Assembly: GCA_007123985.1 (NCBI GenBank)
Contig: SLGA01000264.1
Coordinates: forward strand, 1 to 19,289
From: Balneolaceae bacterium
GTDB taxonomy: Bacteria; Bacteroidota; Rhodothermia; Balneolales; Balneolaceae
Length of the DNA stretch: 19,289 bases
Reading direction: 5' to 3'
Shown here: positions 1 through 7,944 of the stretch, piece after piece
Numbering within the stretch: the first letter of the stretch is position 1
Layout: each line of letters starts with the position of its first letter
The notes under the pieces: generated by a model
The model's database searches: none
What the model saw: only the letters and a program-made list of their open reading frames with translations
What the model was told of the DNA's origin: nothing
Translations under genes and position numbers: made by a program

Positions 1-1
1 G

Positions 2-2602
2 CCGTTTACCATTAAAATTCTTTTAGAAGCTGTTTTGCGAGAATTTGATGGGTATGTAGTAACTGAAGATGATGTAAAAGTACTCTCATCATACAATGCA
101 AAAAAACCGGCAGGAGAAGTTCCATTTAAACCATCGCGTGTGGTTCTTCAGGATTTTACCGGTGTTCCCGCTGTGGTTGATCTGGCTGCTCTGCGATCTG
201 CCATGAAGAAGATGGGGGGTAATCCTCAGTCCATCAATCCGCAAGTACCCGTTGATCTGGTAATTGACCATTCTGTACAGGTTGATCAATTCGGGCAGGA
301 ATATGCTTTCATGTTCAACGTTGAAAAAGAGATGGAGCGCAACCGCGAACGTTACGAGTTTTTGAAGTGGGGGAAAGAGGCATTTGATAATTTCCGTGTG
401 GTACCTCCGGGCCGCGGTATTGTTCACCAGGTAAATCTTGAGTACCTGGCAAAAGGCGTATTTACCCGCGAAGAGAAAGATGGCACAACCGTTGCCTACC
501 CCGATACACTGGTCGGTACCGACTCCCACACTACCATGATTAACGGCCTCGGTATCTTAGGCTGGGGCGTTGGAGGAATTGAAGCGGAAGCGGCCATGCT
601 GGGCCAGCCGATTTACATGCTTGTACCTGAAGTGGTTGGGGTGAAGCTGACCGGTAAGCTGAGAGAAGGTATCACAGCTACTGACCTTACCCTTACCGTA
701 ACCGAAATGCTTCGCCGCCACGGTGTGGTAAGCAAGTTTGTGGAATTCTTTGGCCCGGGCCTCAGCAATATGAGCCTGCCAGACAGAGCTACGATTGCGA
801 ATATGAGCCCCGAATATGGAGCTACAATGGGCTTTTTCCCGATTGATAAGGAAGCCTTACGATACATGACCCGAACCGGCCGATCACCCGAGCAGGTGAA
901 ACTGGTTGAGACGTACATGAAAGAGCAAGGGCTGTTCAGAACAGATGATACGCCAGATCCGGATTTTACTGAAGTTCTGGAGCTCGATCTTGGCGATGTG
1001 GAAACATCTCTTGCAGGGCCAAAGCGTCCGCAGGATCGTATCACACTACCTAACATGAAGAAAACGTTTGAAGCATCGCTTACCAGCAACGATCCCACCA
1101 TGGGTTTTAACCTTACACAGGAAAAACTGGCCAATAAGGGTGTTTTCAAAAACGGGCAGACCATCGACATGAAGCACGGCGATGTGGTGATAGCCGCGAT
1201 TACAAGCTGCACCAACACCTCCAACCCGAGCGTGATGCTGGGTGCAGGAATCATTGCTAAGAAAGCGGTTGAGAAAGGGATGAAAGTTCCTCCATATGTG
1301 AAGACTTCCCTGGCACCGGGTTCGCGTGTGGTTACCGAATATCTGAATGAAGCCGGCCTTACCGACTATATGAACCAGCTTGGATTCAACCTGGTAGGCT
1401 ACGGATGTACAACCTGTATAGGTAACTCCGGTCCGCTGCCGGAAGCGGTTGAGAATGCCATTAAAGAAGGTGACCTGATTGCTGCCGGAGTTCTTTCCGG
1501 TAACCGGAACTTTGAAGGCCGCATCCATCCATGGGTGAAAGCCAACTATCTCGCTTCGCCACCACTGGTTGTAGCGTATGCGCTGGCCGGAACTGTGGAT
1601 ATCGACCTATCAAACGAGCCATTAGGAAAAGACAGAGATGGTAACGATGTCTATCTGAAAGATGTATGGCCTACAACTGCCGAAATTACCGAATTTTTGG
1701 ATGAAGCCATTCGTCCTGAACTTTTCGATAAAATGTACGGTGATATCTTTGAATCAGAAGCCTGGGATAAGATCCCCGTTGGTGGTGGTGAATTGTATGA
1801 GTGGAAGGAAGAGTCCACCTACATCCAGGAGCCACCATTCTTTTTGGATATGGGAGAAACACCCGATCCGATCAGACCAATACAAGGAGCCAAGGTTCTT
1901 GTAAAAGTGGGTGATTCAATAACTACAGACCATATTTCACCCGCGGGTAATATCAAAGCTGACAGCCCCGCCGGTAAATACCTGATTGAAAATGGCGTTG
2001 AACAGGCAGATTTTAACTCCTACGGTTCACGCCGTGGAAACGACCGGGTGATGACACGCGGTACGTTTGCAAATGTTCGCTTCAAAAACCAACTTGCGCC
2101 GGGAACCGAAGGCGGATTTACCAAATACCACCCAACCGGTGAGATTACCGATATCTATGATGCTGCTGAACGCTACAAAAAAGATGGCACACCGCTTGTA
2201 GCCCTTGTGGGTAAAGAGTATGGAACGGGATCATCGCGCGACTGGGCCGCTAAAGGTACCATTCTGCTTGGTGTGAAAGCTGTAATTGCAACTTCTTACG
2301 AAAGAATTCACCGGTCAAATCTGGTAGGAATGGGAGTTTTACCGCTGCAATTTGCAGATGGCGAGTCTCATGCAAGCTTGGGGCTTGACGGATCTGAGTC
2401 GTTCAATATTTTTGTGGATGATAATCTGAAACCTCGCCAAATTGTGAAAGTGGAAGCGAAAAAAGCTGATGGAACTGTTGTTAAGTTTGATACGGTTTGC
2501 CGTATCGACACACCGGTTGAGATCGACTACTACAGAAATGGCGGAATTCTGCATAAAGTACTCCGCGACTATGTGGAAGAAGACAAAAAACAGCGAAGCT
2601 GA
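2..2602 (+). CDS. acnA: Aconitate hydratase, AcnA/IRP1 type (5'-truncated by window edge)
   Basis: Isomerises citrate to isocitrate via cis-aconitate in the cytoplasmic TCA cycle, using a [4Fe-4S] cluster. The frame is open from base 2, reading PFTIKILLEAVLREFDG, which matches the conserved N-terminal part of AcnA/IRP1 proteins. The gene therefore starts upstream of the window (I estimate 30-60 residues missing) and the TTG at 35 is not the start. The three cluster cysteines are visible: the CTNTSNP cysteine at 1208-1210 and the GCTTCIGNSGP pair at 1406-1408 and 1415-1417. Their spacing (66 and 3 residues) equals that of IRP1 C437/C503/C506. The swivelling C-terminal domain carries GDSITTDHISPAG, YGSRRGND and GKEYGTGSSRDWAAKG, the last being the substrate-binding serine/arginine loop. 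The gene is monocistronic at its 3' end, closed by a terminator 29 nt after the stop. No damage is seen. Family assignment is near certain; acnA rather than another aconitase name rests on architecture. Confidence 0.97.
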   Translation, partial: PFTIKILLEAVLREFDGYVVTEDDVKVLSSYNAKKPAGEVPFKPSRVVLQDFTGVPAVVDLAALRSAMKKMGGNPQSINPQVPVDLVIDHSVQVDQFGQEYAFMFNVEKEMERNRERYEFLKWGKEAFDNFRVVPPGRGIVHQVNLEYLAKGVFTREEKDGTTVAYPDTLVGTDSHTTMINGLGILGWGVGGIEAEAAMLGQPIYMLVPEVVGVKLTGKLREGITATDLTLTVTEMLRRHGVVSKFVEFFGPGLSNMSLPDRATIANMSPEYGATMGFFPIDKEALRYMTRTGRSPEQVKLVETYMKEQGLFRTDDTPDPDFTEVLELDLGDVETSLAGPKRPQDRITLPNMKKTFEASLTSNDPTMGFNLTQEKLANKGVFKNGQTIDMKHGDVVIAAITSCTNTSNPSVMLGAGIIAKKAVEKGMKVPPYVKTSLAPGSRVVTEYLNEAGLTDYMNQLGFNLVGYGCTTCIGNSGPLPEAVENAIKEGDLIAAGVLSGNRNFEGRIHPWVKANYLASPPLVVAYALAGTVDIDLSNEPLGKDRDGNDVYLKDVWPTTAEITEFLDEAIRPELFDKMYGDIFESEAWDKIPVGGGELYEWKEESTYIQEPPFFLDMGETPDPIRPIQGAKVLVKVGDSITTDHISPAGNIKADSPAGKYLIENGVEQADFNSYGSRRGNDRVMTRGTFANVRFKNQLAPGTEGGFTKYHPTGEITDIYDAAERYKKDGTPLVALVGKEYGTGSSRDWAAKGTILLGVKAVIATSYERIHRSNLVGMGVLPLQFADGESHASLGLDGSESFNIFVDDNLKPRQIVKVEAKKADGTVVKFDTVCRIDTPVEIDYYRNGGILHKVLRDYVEEDKKQRS

Positions 2603-2631
2603 TATCAGCCGCTAAAATCAATTGATATGCG

Positions 2632-2664
2632 AAGCCCATCCATTACTCTGGATGGGCTTTTTTT
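2632..2664 (+). terminator. Intrinsic terminator of the aconitase gene
   Basis: A perfect 10-bp stem, AAGCCCATCC (2632-2641) with GGATGGGCTT (2650-2659), closes an 8-nt loop. A run of seven T (2658-2664) overlaps the end of the 3' arm. It lies 29 nt after the aconitase stop. The opposite strand has no T tract after the hairpin, so it should terminate only plus-strand transcription, although it lies 8 nt from the end of the convergent hydroxylase gene. Confidence 0.93.
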
Positions 2665-2672
2665 ATTGTAAT

Positions 2673-3833
2673 TCAAAAAGGCCATTTCCCCAATCCTCTC
2701 ATGGTAAAAAGGTTTGCCATTAAACGGGAAAAGGGTGGTTTCAACATCATTTTTACACCGAATCTATAAAGTGCTGTTGAAGTCCGTTTTCTGCCGAGAT
2801 GCATGTTCAATTCGGCACGGCGCGCCGTATGCTTTGCAATTTTTTTGTTGTCGGCAGAATATGCTCTAAAGAACCTTTCGGATAGCTTCGGATTTTGTAA
2901 TGCATTGGTTACTTGTTCTGCACAAATTTCCGCTCCCAGCCAACCAAGGTTCATGCCTTGTCCGCCAATGGGGCTTACTACGTGGGCTGCATCACCGGCA
3001 ATAAGTACTCTGCCTGAGTGAAAAGTTCTCGCTAAATATTGCTGAACACCAAAGCTGCTTGTCATATAGTTTTCAGAATTTCCCAGAGAATGACCGATTC
3101 TATTTTGAATGAGCTCTTGTAACAACTCAAGTATCGGTGATTCATAAAGCTCATCTGTTTTCACAACCCAACGCCGATGCCCGTTTGGCAGCGGGAAGGA
3201 CTCAATTAGCCCATCTTTATGCAGATAAACAGCGGCATCAGATCCAAAATCGGTATTATCATCAAAATCACCCATAATATAGTAGTCAGGGTAGGGGCCG
3301 CCATCAAACGGAATATCCAGTGATTTTCGCACAAAACTGTTTTTGCCGTCGCACGCTACTGCATAAGTAGATGAGATCTCAAATGGAGAATTTTGAAATG
3401 TACCGGTAATGGAAATCTCTTTATCATTTTGACGGATAGATTGCACATCGGCACCGCGAATAAATGATGCTCCAATGCTATGAGTAACCCACTGTTGCAA
3501 AATACTCTCAGTTTTCCACTGCGGAATAGCAAGGATATACTGATGCGGTTCGGGGCAGTTCGAAAATGATAATTCACCGATTTTATCCCGATTCCAAAAA
3601 GCAATACCCCGTTTAATTTTTAAACCTTCGCCTAAGAAATAATGTGCTATTCCGGCTTTATCAAACAGTTCCATCGAAACCGGATGAATTCCCAAAGATT
3701 TTGAGTGAATATCAATTTCCGTTTTTTTTTCCAGCACCACACAAGAAATTCCATTTTGCAGTAGCTTCCCCGCAAGGTAGAGTCCAACCGGTCCCCCGCC
3801 AATAATTGCCACATCTGTTTTTTCGGGAATCAT
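2673..3833 (-). CDS. FAD-dependent aromatic monooxygenase (PHBH/UbiH-like), tailoring enzyme of PKS cassette
   Basis: Class A flavoprotein hydroxylase that would use NAD(P)H and O2 to hydroxylate an aromatic or phenolic ring. The 386-residue protein begins with the dinucleotide-binding fold (residues 8-17, AIIGGGPVG), carries the central DG motif (ACDGKNSFVRK, about 160-170) and ends the FAD site with the GD motif (RVLIAGDAAHVVSPIGGQGMN, 275-295). There is no signal peptide. The longest frame begins at 3893, but the ATG at 3833 is preferred: it starts the family motif at the usual distance and overlaps the upstream methyltransferase stop as ATGA. This implies translational coupling. As last gene of a type III PKS-methyltransferase-hydroxylase run, it most likely oxidises the polyketide ring, as SrsC does for alkylresorcinols in Streptomyces griseus. 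Substrate is inferred only; ubiquinone/menaquinone-type hydroxylation or a reductase of the same fold remain possible. Confidence 0.88.
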   Translation of the reverse strand: MIPEKTDVAIIGGGPVGLYLAGKLLQNGISCVVLEKKTEIDIHSKSLGIHPVSMELFDKAGIAHYFLGEGLKIKRGIAFWNRDKIGELSFSNCPEPHQYILAIPQWKTESILQQWVTHSIGASFIRGADVQSIRQNDKEISITGTFQNSPFEISSTYAVACDGKNSFVRKSLDIPFDGGPYPDYYIMGDFDDNTDFGSDAAVYLHKDGLIESFPLPNGHRRWVVKTDELYESPILELLQELIQNRIGHSLGNSENYMTSSFGVQQYLARTFHSGRVLIAGDAAHVVSPIGGQGMNLGWLGAEICAEQVTNALQNPKLSERFFRAYSADNKKIAKHTARRAELNMHLGRKRTSTALYRFGVKMMLKPPFSRLMANLFTMRGLGKWPF

Positions 3834-4537
3834 GTAGCATTGGGTTGATAGGTTGCAAGCAGCCTGAACGGAAACTTTCTGGAAACGATCCACCCGGGTG
3901 GAAGAGCATGCTGTAGCTCGTTTTTACGATAACTTTTTCTCACGGAGATCAGCCCGTCTTTTACGATATAGCTGTTTCGGAAAAGGAGCGGTGCAATTAA
4001 ACCAAAAGAAGCAAAACCGATATCGCTTCGCTCAATGTCACTGAATATTGCAATGCTCAATGCCAGTTTTTCTGCATCCTTGCAAACTGCCTGTAACTCA
4101 TTTTCCGATAGGTGGTGAATCAGGTGATTGGAAATAACGATATCAAACACTTTATCCTCGTTTGCAAGCTGGGTTGAGTTGCAATTTCTGAATAAAATGT
4201 TTGACTGATGGTTTTTGCCATCAAGAAAATGGATGGATCTCAGGTCAGGATCAATACCTGTGAATTCTGCTGAATAACCGTCTTTTTTAATCAGATTATC
4301 CAAAAACCGGATGATGTCTCCACCGCCGCAGCCGATGTCGAGAATGGTAACTTTTTTTTCCGATGATTGTTGAATTACAGGTTTGATTTTTGTTCTGTAA
4401 ATATTCTTCCATCCGGAGAGCAGCTTGTTTATAGTGGTAAACTGGCTGTATGTATTGTTCAGCAGTTCCTCATCGCAATCTTCACGATCCATCCACTCTA
4501 TAAGAGTTTCATTACGATGTTTGAGGAACAAAGGCAT
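3830..4537 (-). CDS. Class I SAM-dependent methyltransferase of PKS cassette
   Basis: Predicted to transfer a methyl group from S-adenosylmethionine to the product of the neighbouring polyketide synthase. The 235-residue soluble protein has motif I (ILDIGCGGGD, residues 65-74), the acidic ribose-binding loop (GIDPD, 94-98) and a motif IV-like stretch (FDIVISNHLIHHL, 131-143) typical of Rossmann-fold small-molecule methyltransferases. It starts 4 nt after the PKS stop and its own stop overlaps the hydroxylase start (ATGA), so all three should be co-translated. The fold cannot tell O- from C-methylation. The methyltransferases that accompany type III PKSs in Streptomyces srs and Bacillus bps clusters are, to my knowledge, membrane ICMT-type enzymes. 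This one is a different, non-homologous class in the same role. Family certain, substrate inferred. Confidence 0.87.
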   Translation of the reverse strand: MPLFLKHRNETLIEWMDREDCDEELLNNTYSQFTTINKLLSGWKNIYRTKIKPVIQQSSEKKVTILDIGCGGGDIIRFLDNLIKKDGYSAEFTGIDPDLRSIHFLDGKNHQSNILFRNCNSTQLANEDKVFDIVISNHLIHHLSENELQAVCKDAEKLALSIAIFSDIERSDIGFASFGLIAPLLFRNSYIVKDGLISVRKSYRKNELQHALPPGWIVSRKFPFRLLATYQPNAT

Positions 4538-4541
4538 TCTA

Positions 4542-5633
4542 TCAGATTTTTTTTAACAAAGTTGATTCAATTGTTAGACCGGGACCAAAAGCCATTGCCA
4601 GTGTATTTTTTTCCGATGAATCTGTTTCATTTTTATTCAATAACTCTTGCAATACAAAAAGTATAGTGGCACTGCTCATATTACCAAAATTCGCCAGCAC
4701 TTTTCGCGAAGCACTCAGCATGGTTTTGGGTAATTTAAGTGTTTGTTCAACTTTGTCGAGAATGGCGCGTCCGCCGGGGTGTACTCCCCATTCAGCTATA
4801 TCATCGGGCAGAACGTTAAACTGCTGTAGTACCGGTTTTAAAAAATCATCAAGACCATCTCCCAAAATTTCGGGAATGTAGTTCGAAAGAGTCATATTAA
4901 ATCCCTCATCGCCTATAGACCAGGCCATATCTTTTGCGCCGTTTTCGATGATGGAAGAAGCAAAACCCATAATTTTATATGCATTTGATAAGGGTTCTTT
5001 ATTGCTCACAATTGCTCCTGCACCACCGTCTGCAAAGACTGAGGATGATAAGAGATTGTCCATTTTGGGATTCGCCTGAAAGTGGATTGTGCATAATTCA
5101 ACTGAAACCACCATTACGTTGGCATCCGGGGTTGCTGCACAAATTTGGCTGGCTAATTTTAAAGCCGGAATTGTTGCGTAACATCCCATAAAACCAAGGT
5201 GGTATCGTTCTACGGCATGGGAAAGGCCTAAGGTGCGAATAATGTCGAAATCGGGGCCCGGGGCATAAAATCCGGTGCATGAAACTGTAATCAAATGGGT
5301 AATTTCATCGGGCGAGAATTCACTATGATTAATTAGTTTTTTTGCAACCTCAACAAAAAGCTTTCTGCCCTCAGCGATGTATGTTTCATTTCTGCTTTTT
5401 GTGCCCGGTGTAGCGCCCTGCCCGTTAAAAAAAAGCGTATGCGATCCGTTCATTCTGAAATCATCTATCACGGAATAACGGGTTTCAATACCGGAACGGC
5501 TGTAAAGATGATGAATAATGCGCCTGTCTCTTTCGGTACCCGGTACAATTTCTTTCATACGGTCTCTGATTTCATCCTGATGATAAGAAAAAGGAGGTGT
5601 GGCGGTTTCGATATGATGAATATATGCTGCCAT
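4542..5633 (-). CDS. Type III polyketide synthase (chalcone/alkylresorcinol synthase family)
   Basis: Homodimeric ketosynthase that condenses malonyl-CoA units onto an acyl-CoA starter and cyclises the chain to a resorcinol, pyrone or phloroglucinol. The 363-residue length is usual for bacterial members. The thiolase-fold catalytic triad is intact: C151 in GFMGCYATIPAL, H285 in WGVHPGGRAILD and N318 in LANFGNMSSATILFVL. The family C-terminal signature is AFGPGLTIES (348-357). The region VSCTGFYAPGPDFD (117-130) matches the bacterial/plant type III loop. ATG at 5633 puts the first strand (MAAYIHHIETATP) at the expected place; no strong ribosome-binding site is visible. It is the first gene of a three-gene operon with a methyltransferase and FAD hydroxylase, the same functional set as srsABC of S. 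griseus. A long-chain acyl starter is plausible because no CoA ligase or starter supply gene is present, but chain length and cyclisation cannot be read from the sequence. Confidence 0.95.
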   Translation of the reverse strand: MAAYIHHIETATPPFSYHQDEIRDRMKEIVPGTERDRRIIHHLYSRSGIETRYSVIDDFRMNGSHTLFFNGQGATPGTKSRNETYIAEGRKLFVEVAKKLINHSEFSPDEITHLITVSCTGFYAPGPDFDIIRTLGLSHAVERYHLGFMGCYATIPALKLASQICAATPDANVMVVSVELCTIHFQANPKMDNLLSSSVFADGGAGAIVSNKEPLSNAYKIMGFASSIIENGAKDMAWSIGDEGFNMTLSNYIPEILGDGLDDFLKPVLQQFNVLPDDIAEWGVHPGGRAILDKVEQTLKLPKTMLSASRKVLANFGNMSSATILFVLQELLNKNETDSSEKNTLAMAFGPGLTIESTLLKKI

Positions 5634-5728
5634 AATTAAAAGGGTGTCAGTGTGTTAGGGCGGAGTGTCTCTACAACGAACAAAAATCTTGATACCGTGC
5701 GTTCAGCGGATTCCTGTTAAAATGAATT

Positions 5729-5757
5729 TATCTATTTGAAGTGCCGTAGCTGATCAA
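5729..5757 (-). promoter_or_regulatory. Weak candidate sigma70-like promoter for the PKS cassette
   Basis: On the minus strand TTGATC (5757-5752) is followed after 17 nt by TAGATA (5734-5729), about 95 nt upstream of the PKS start. The match is 4 of 6 and 3 of 6 to the sigma70 consensus, so this is only a candidate. The divergent intergenic region 5634-5835 holds no other structure that I can support. Confidence 0.2.
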
Positions 5758-5835
5758 AAAACGAGGGATTTGAAGATTTTATTCAAATTACAGAAATTTC
5801 TTTTAGAGATTTTTTTAAAAGATCGGAGTAGGAAA

Positions 5836-6522
5836 ATGAATGTAGTTGGAATATTTACCTATTTAAAAATTCTGTTTCTTTTGATGCCGGTCGTGTTATC
5901 GGCTCAAAACGATCTCATTCTATCTGAATTATCTGGCCCAGATACGTTAAAAGCAGATAAAGATTCCATTGAACAAATAGTTACAAGCCCGGTTGCCGAT
6001 CCGGCCATGTACTACCACCCAAATGCTAATGTTTACAGAATACAAAGTGGACTGTACCTGGGAAGAAGGCATATAGGAATTGAAAGTACCTACTTTAGCC
6101 CCGGAAGTGATCTGTTTGTAGATCTCTTTCTTGGAGTTGCAAACTATCGTGATTTAGGTTCACCATCATCTGCGGTTTGGATTGGGGGGTTGTCCGCAGG
6201 CCGTGATTTTCTACTCAACAACCGGGACAGGATTATGGAGGAGAACAAGACCGATCTGTATTTCAGAATTGCTCCGGGAGTTGGTATGGCAGGTCGTGGA
6301 ATTTTTGACAGCAGAGAGACTGATTACTTTCTTGGACTGCAAACGAAAATTTTGGTTGGGGCTCAGTATAATTTTTCTACAAATACCTCACTTTATGTGA
6401 ATGGCGGCGGTAGATTGTTATGGTTCCCTGCACTTGAGGAGATCAGGTTTACAGGAATCCCACTGGTATCAATCGGGTTGCAGTTTTCAAGTTCGCCTCA
6501 GATTCCGATGGTTCGGTTTTAA
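5836..6522 (+). CDS. Exported protein, probable outer-membrane beta-barrel, unknown function
   Basis: I do not recognise a named family. The frame opens at a TTG at 5770, but the ATG at 5836 is better: it has GGAG at 5825-5828 (7 nt away) and begins a clean signal peptide (hydrophobic core residues 7-21, likely cleavage in VLSA-QN near residue 23). This gives 228 residues. The mature part begins with a polar linker (about 24-65), followed by alternating amphipathic strands rich in Gly and aromatic residues (YRIQSGLYLGRR, LYFRIAPGVGMAGRG, LYVNGGGRLLWFP, LVSIGLQF), and the chain ends in phenylalanine. These are the hallmarks of a small outer-membrane barrel. It is divergent from the PKS cassette and convergent with the MATE gene, with which it shares the last bases (TTAA). 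A role in exporting or housing the PKS product is possible from position only. Confidence 0.72.
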   Translation: MNVVGIFTYLKILFLLMPVVLSAQNDLILSELSGPDTLKADKDSIEQIVTSPVADPAMYYHPNANVYRIQSGLYLGRRHIGIESTYFSPGSDLFVDLFLGVANYRDLGSPSSAVWIGGLSAGRDFLLNNRDRIMEENKTDLYFRIAPGVGMAGRGIFDSRETDYFLGLQTKILVGAQYNFSTNTSLYVNGGGRLLWFPALEEIRFTGIPLVSIGLQFSSSPQIPMVRF

Positions 6523-7877
6523 GCTCCCATCTCTTTCGTTCGTCTGTAGAAGCGCAGGTTATGCAAAATTCCGGCCACCGTAAGGCCTGCAATCAACCCA
6601 CCCCATAAACCCGGCGCGCCAAACCCGGCAACAAACCCGAGATAATATGCGATTGGTATCCCTAATACCCAATAGGCAAAGAGGTTTACATACATCGGTA
6701 TTTTGGTATCTTTAAGACCTCGCAGAGCACCAAATCCGCTCACCTGGAGGCCGTCAGAAAGCTGGAAAATAGCAGCCATAAATAAAAGCTGAACAGCAAT
6801 TTCAGTTACAGCTGCATCATCGGTATAGATGGATACAATTGTTTCAGGAAATAGCAAGATAAAAAGAGCAGTGGAAGCCATGATACAGCAAGAAACAGCT
6901 ACGCCTACGTACCCCCTGAATCTTGCCTCATCCGGACGTTTACGCCCTATCGCATTTCCAACTCTTGCGGAAATGGCAACGGATAAGCCAAAAGGAATCA
7001 TAAACATCATTGCAGCAAAATTAATAGCAACCTGATGACCTGCAACGGCAATTGTACTTATGGTACTCATCAAAAGGCTTACAACGGCAAACATTGTCAC
7101 CTCCATGGTTGAACTGATACCAATTGGCACCCCGATGGAAAGTAACTCTTTAAGATATTTTTTCTCGGGCAAACGAAATCCTTTGAAGATTTCAAATCGG
7201 CTGTATGGTTTAAAGCCATAGGTAAACCAAAGCATCCCGATAAACATCACGGTAAAAACAATTGCCGAAGCATATCCGGTTCCAACCGCACCAAGCTGCG
7301 GCATACCCAATTTGCCGAACATGAGAATATAATTTGCCGGAATGTTAACCAATGTACCGATTAGGGCTATAAACATGGCAGGTCGTGTAACGCTTAATCC
7401 TTCATTAAAATAGCGAAGTGCACCATAGGCGTAGGCCGGAAAAATACCCCACGAAATAGCTTTTAAATATCCAGAGGCAATTGGTATGATATCTTCGGTA
7501 ACACCGATCACTGTAAAAGCCGCATCGAGGTTTCGCAGAATAAAAAAGCTTGGAATGGAAAGGATGAAACTGAGCCATAAAACCTGACGGGCATTTTTAC
7601 CAATCAAATGAAAATCCCGCCCTCCAACATGCTGGGCAACAATGGGAGTTACTGCCATCATACAGCCGAGGCATAAAACAATAAAAGGCATCAGGATGCT
7701 TGATCCAACTGCTACCGCGGCAAGATCTTCGGGGGAGAGGCGCCCGGCCATCACTGTGTCCACAAAGCTCATACTCATCTGAAGCATTTGTGCGGCAATT
7801 ACAGGCAGGCCGATTTTCATCAGTAAGGAAACCTCCTTTTTAACCTCAGTTCGATATGCCGGATGTTTGATTCCCAT
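6519..7877 (-). CDS. MATE family multidrug/Na+ (H+) antiporter, NorM-like
   Basis: Inner-membrane exporter of cationic or amphipathic compounds driven by Na+ or H+. The 452-residue length fits the usual 12 transmembrane helices in two six-helix halves. TM1 carries FVDTVMAGRL (residues 38-47) with the conserved Asp40 that corresponds in position to the TM1 aspartate of Vibrio NorM. The family stretch LRYFNEGLSVTRPAM (154-168) and LGAVGTGYA (195-203) follow. The second half repeats the pattern (GISSTMEVTMF..., AVAGHQVAIN). The start ATG at 7877 is the only reasonable one. It lies 67 nt after the histidine kinase gene on the same strand, so it may be the last gene of that run. The stop (TAA, minus strand) overlaps the stop of the convergent exported-protein gene. 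Substrate unknown; export of the nearby polyketide is possible but unsupported. Confidence 0.95.
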   Translation of the reverse strand: MGIKHPAYRTEVKKEVSLLMKIGLPVIAAQMLQMSMSFVDTVMAGRLSPEDLAAVAVGSSILMPFIVLCLGCMMAVTPIVAQHVGGRDFHLIGKNARQVLWLSFILSIPSFFILRNLDAAFTVIGVTEDIIPIASGYLKAISWGIFPAYAYGALRYFNEGLSVTRPAMFIALIGTLVNIPANYILMFGKLGMPQLGAVGTGYASAIVFTVMFIGMLWFTYGFKPYSRFEIFKGFRLPEKKYLKELLSIGVPIGISSTMEVTMFAVVSLLMSTISTIAVAGHQVAINFAAMMFMIPFGLSVAISARVGNAIGRKRPDEARFRGYVGVAVSCCIMASTALFILLFPETIVSIYTDDAAVTEIAVQLLFMAAIFQLSDGLQVSGFGALRGLKDTKIPMYVNLFAYWVLGIPIAYYLGFVAGFGAPGLWGGLIAGLTVAGILHNLRFYRRTKEMGA

Positions 7878-7944
7878 AGAGCCGCAAATGGTACGAAAAA
7901 AACGAACGAAAGGCAGAGAAAACTTTTAGCTGATACAGGAGTAC

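Noticed and set aside
35..37. TTG as start codon of the aconitase
   Set aside because: The frame stays open to the window edge and the upstream codons encode conserved AcnA residues (PFTIKILLEAVL), so the true start is outside.
613..1254. 213-residue minus-strand open frame
   Set aside because: It lies antisense to the highly conserved aconitase core and has no domain-like pattern; it is a shadow of the real gene. The same holds for the frame at 1046-1528.
3834..3893. 20-residue N-terminal extension of the FAD monooxygenase
   Set aside because: It overlaps the end of the methyltransferase gene, does not resemble the family N-terminus, and the ATG at 3833 gives the classic ATGA overlap.
7878..7944. 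Terminator between the histidine kinase and MATE genes
   Set aside because: On the minus strand the gap has T runs but no convincing stem, so read-through from the kinase gene is the simpler assumption.
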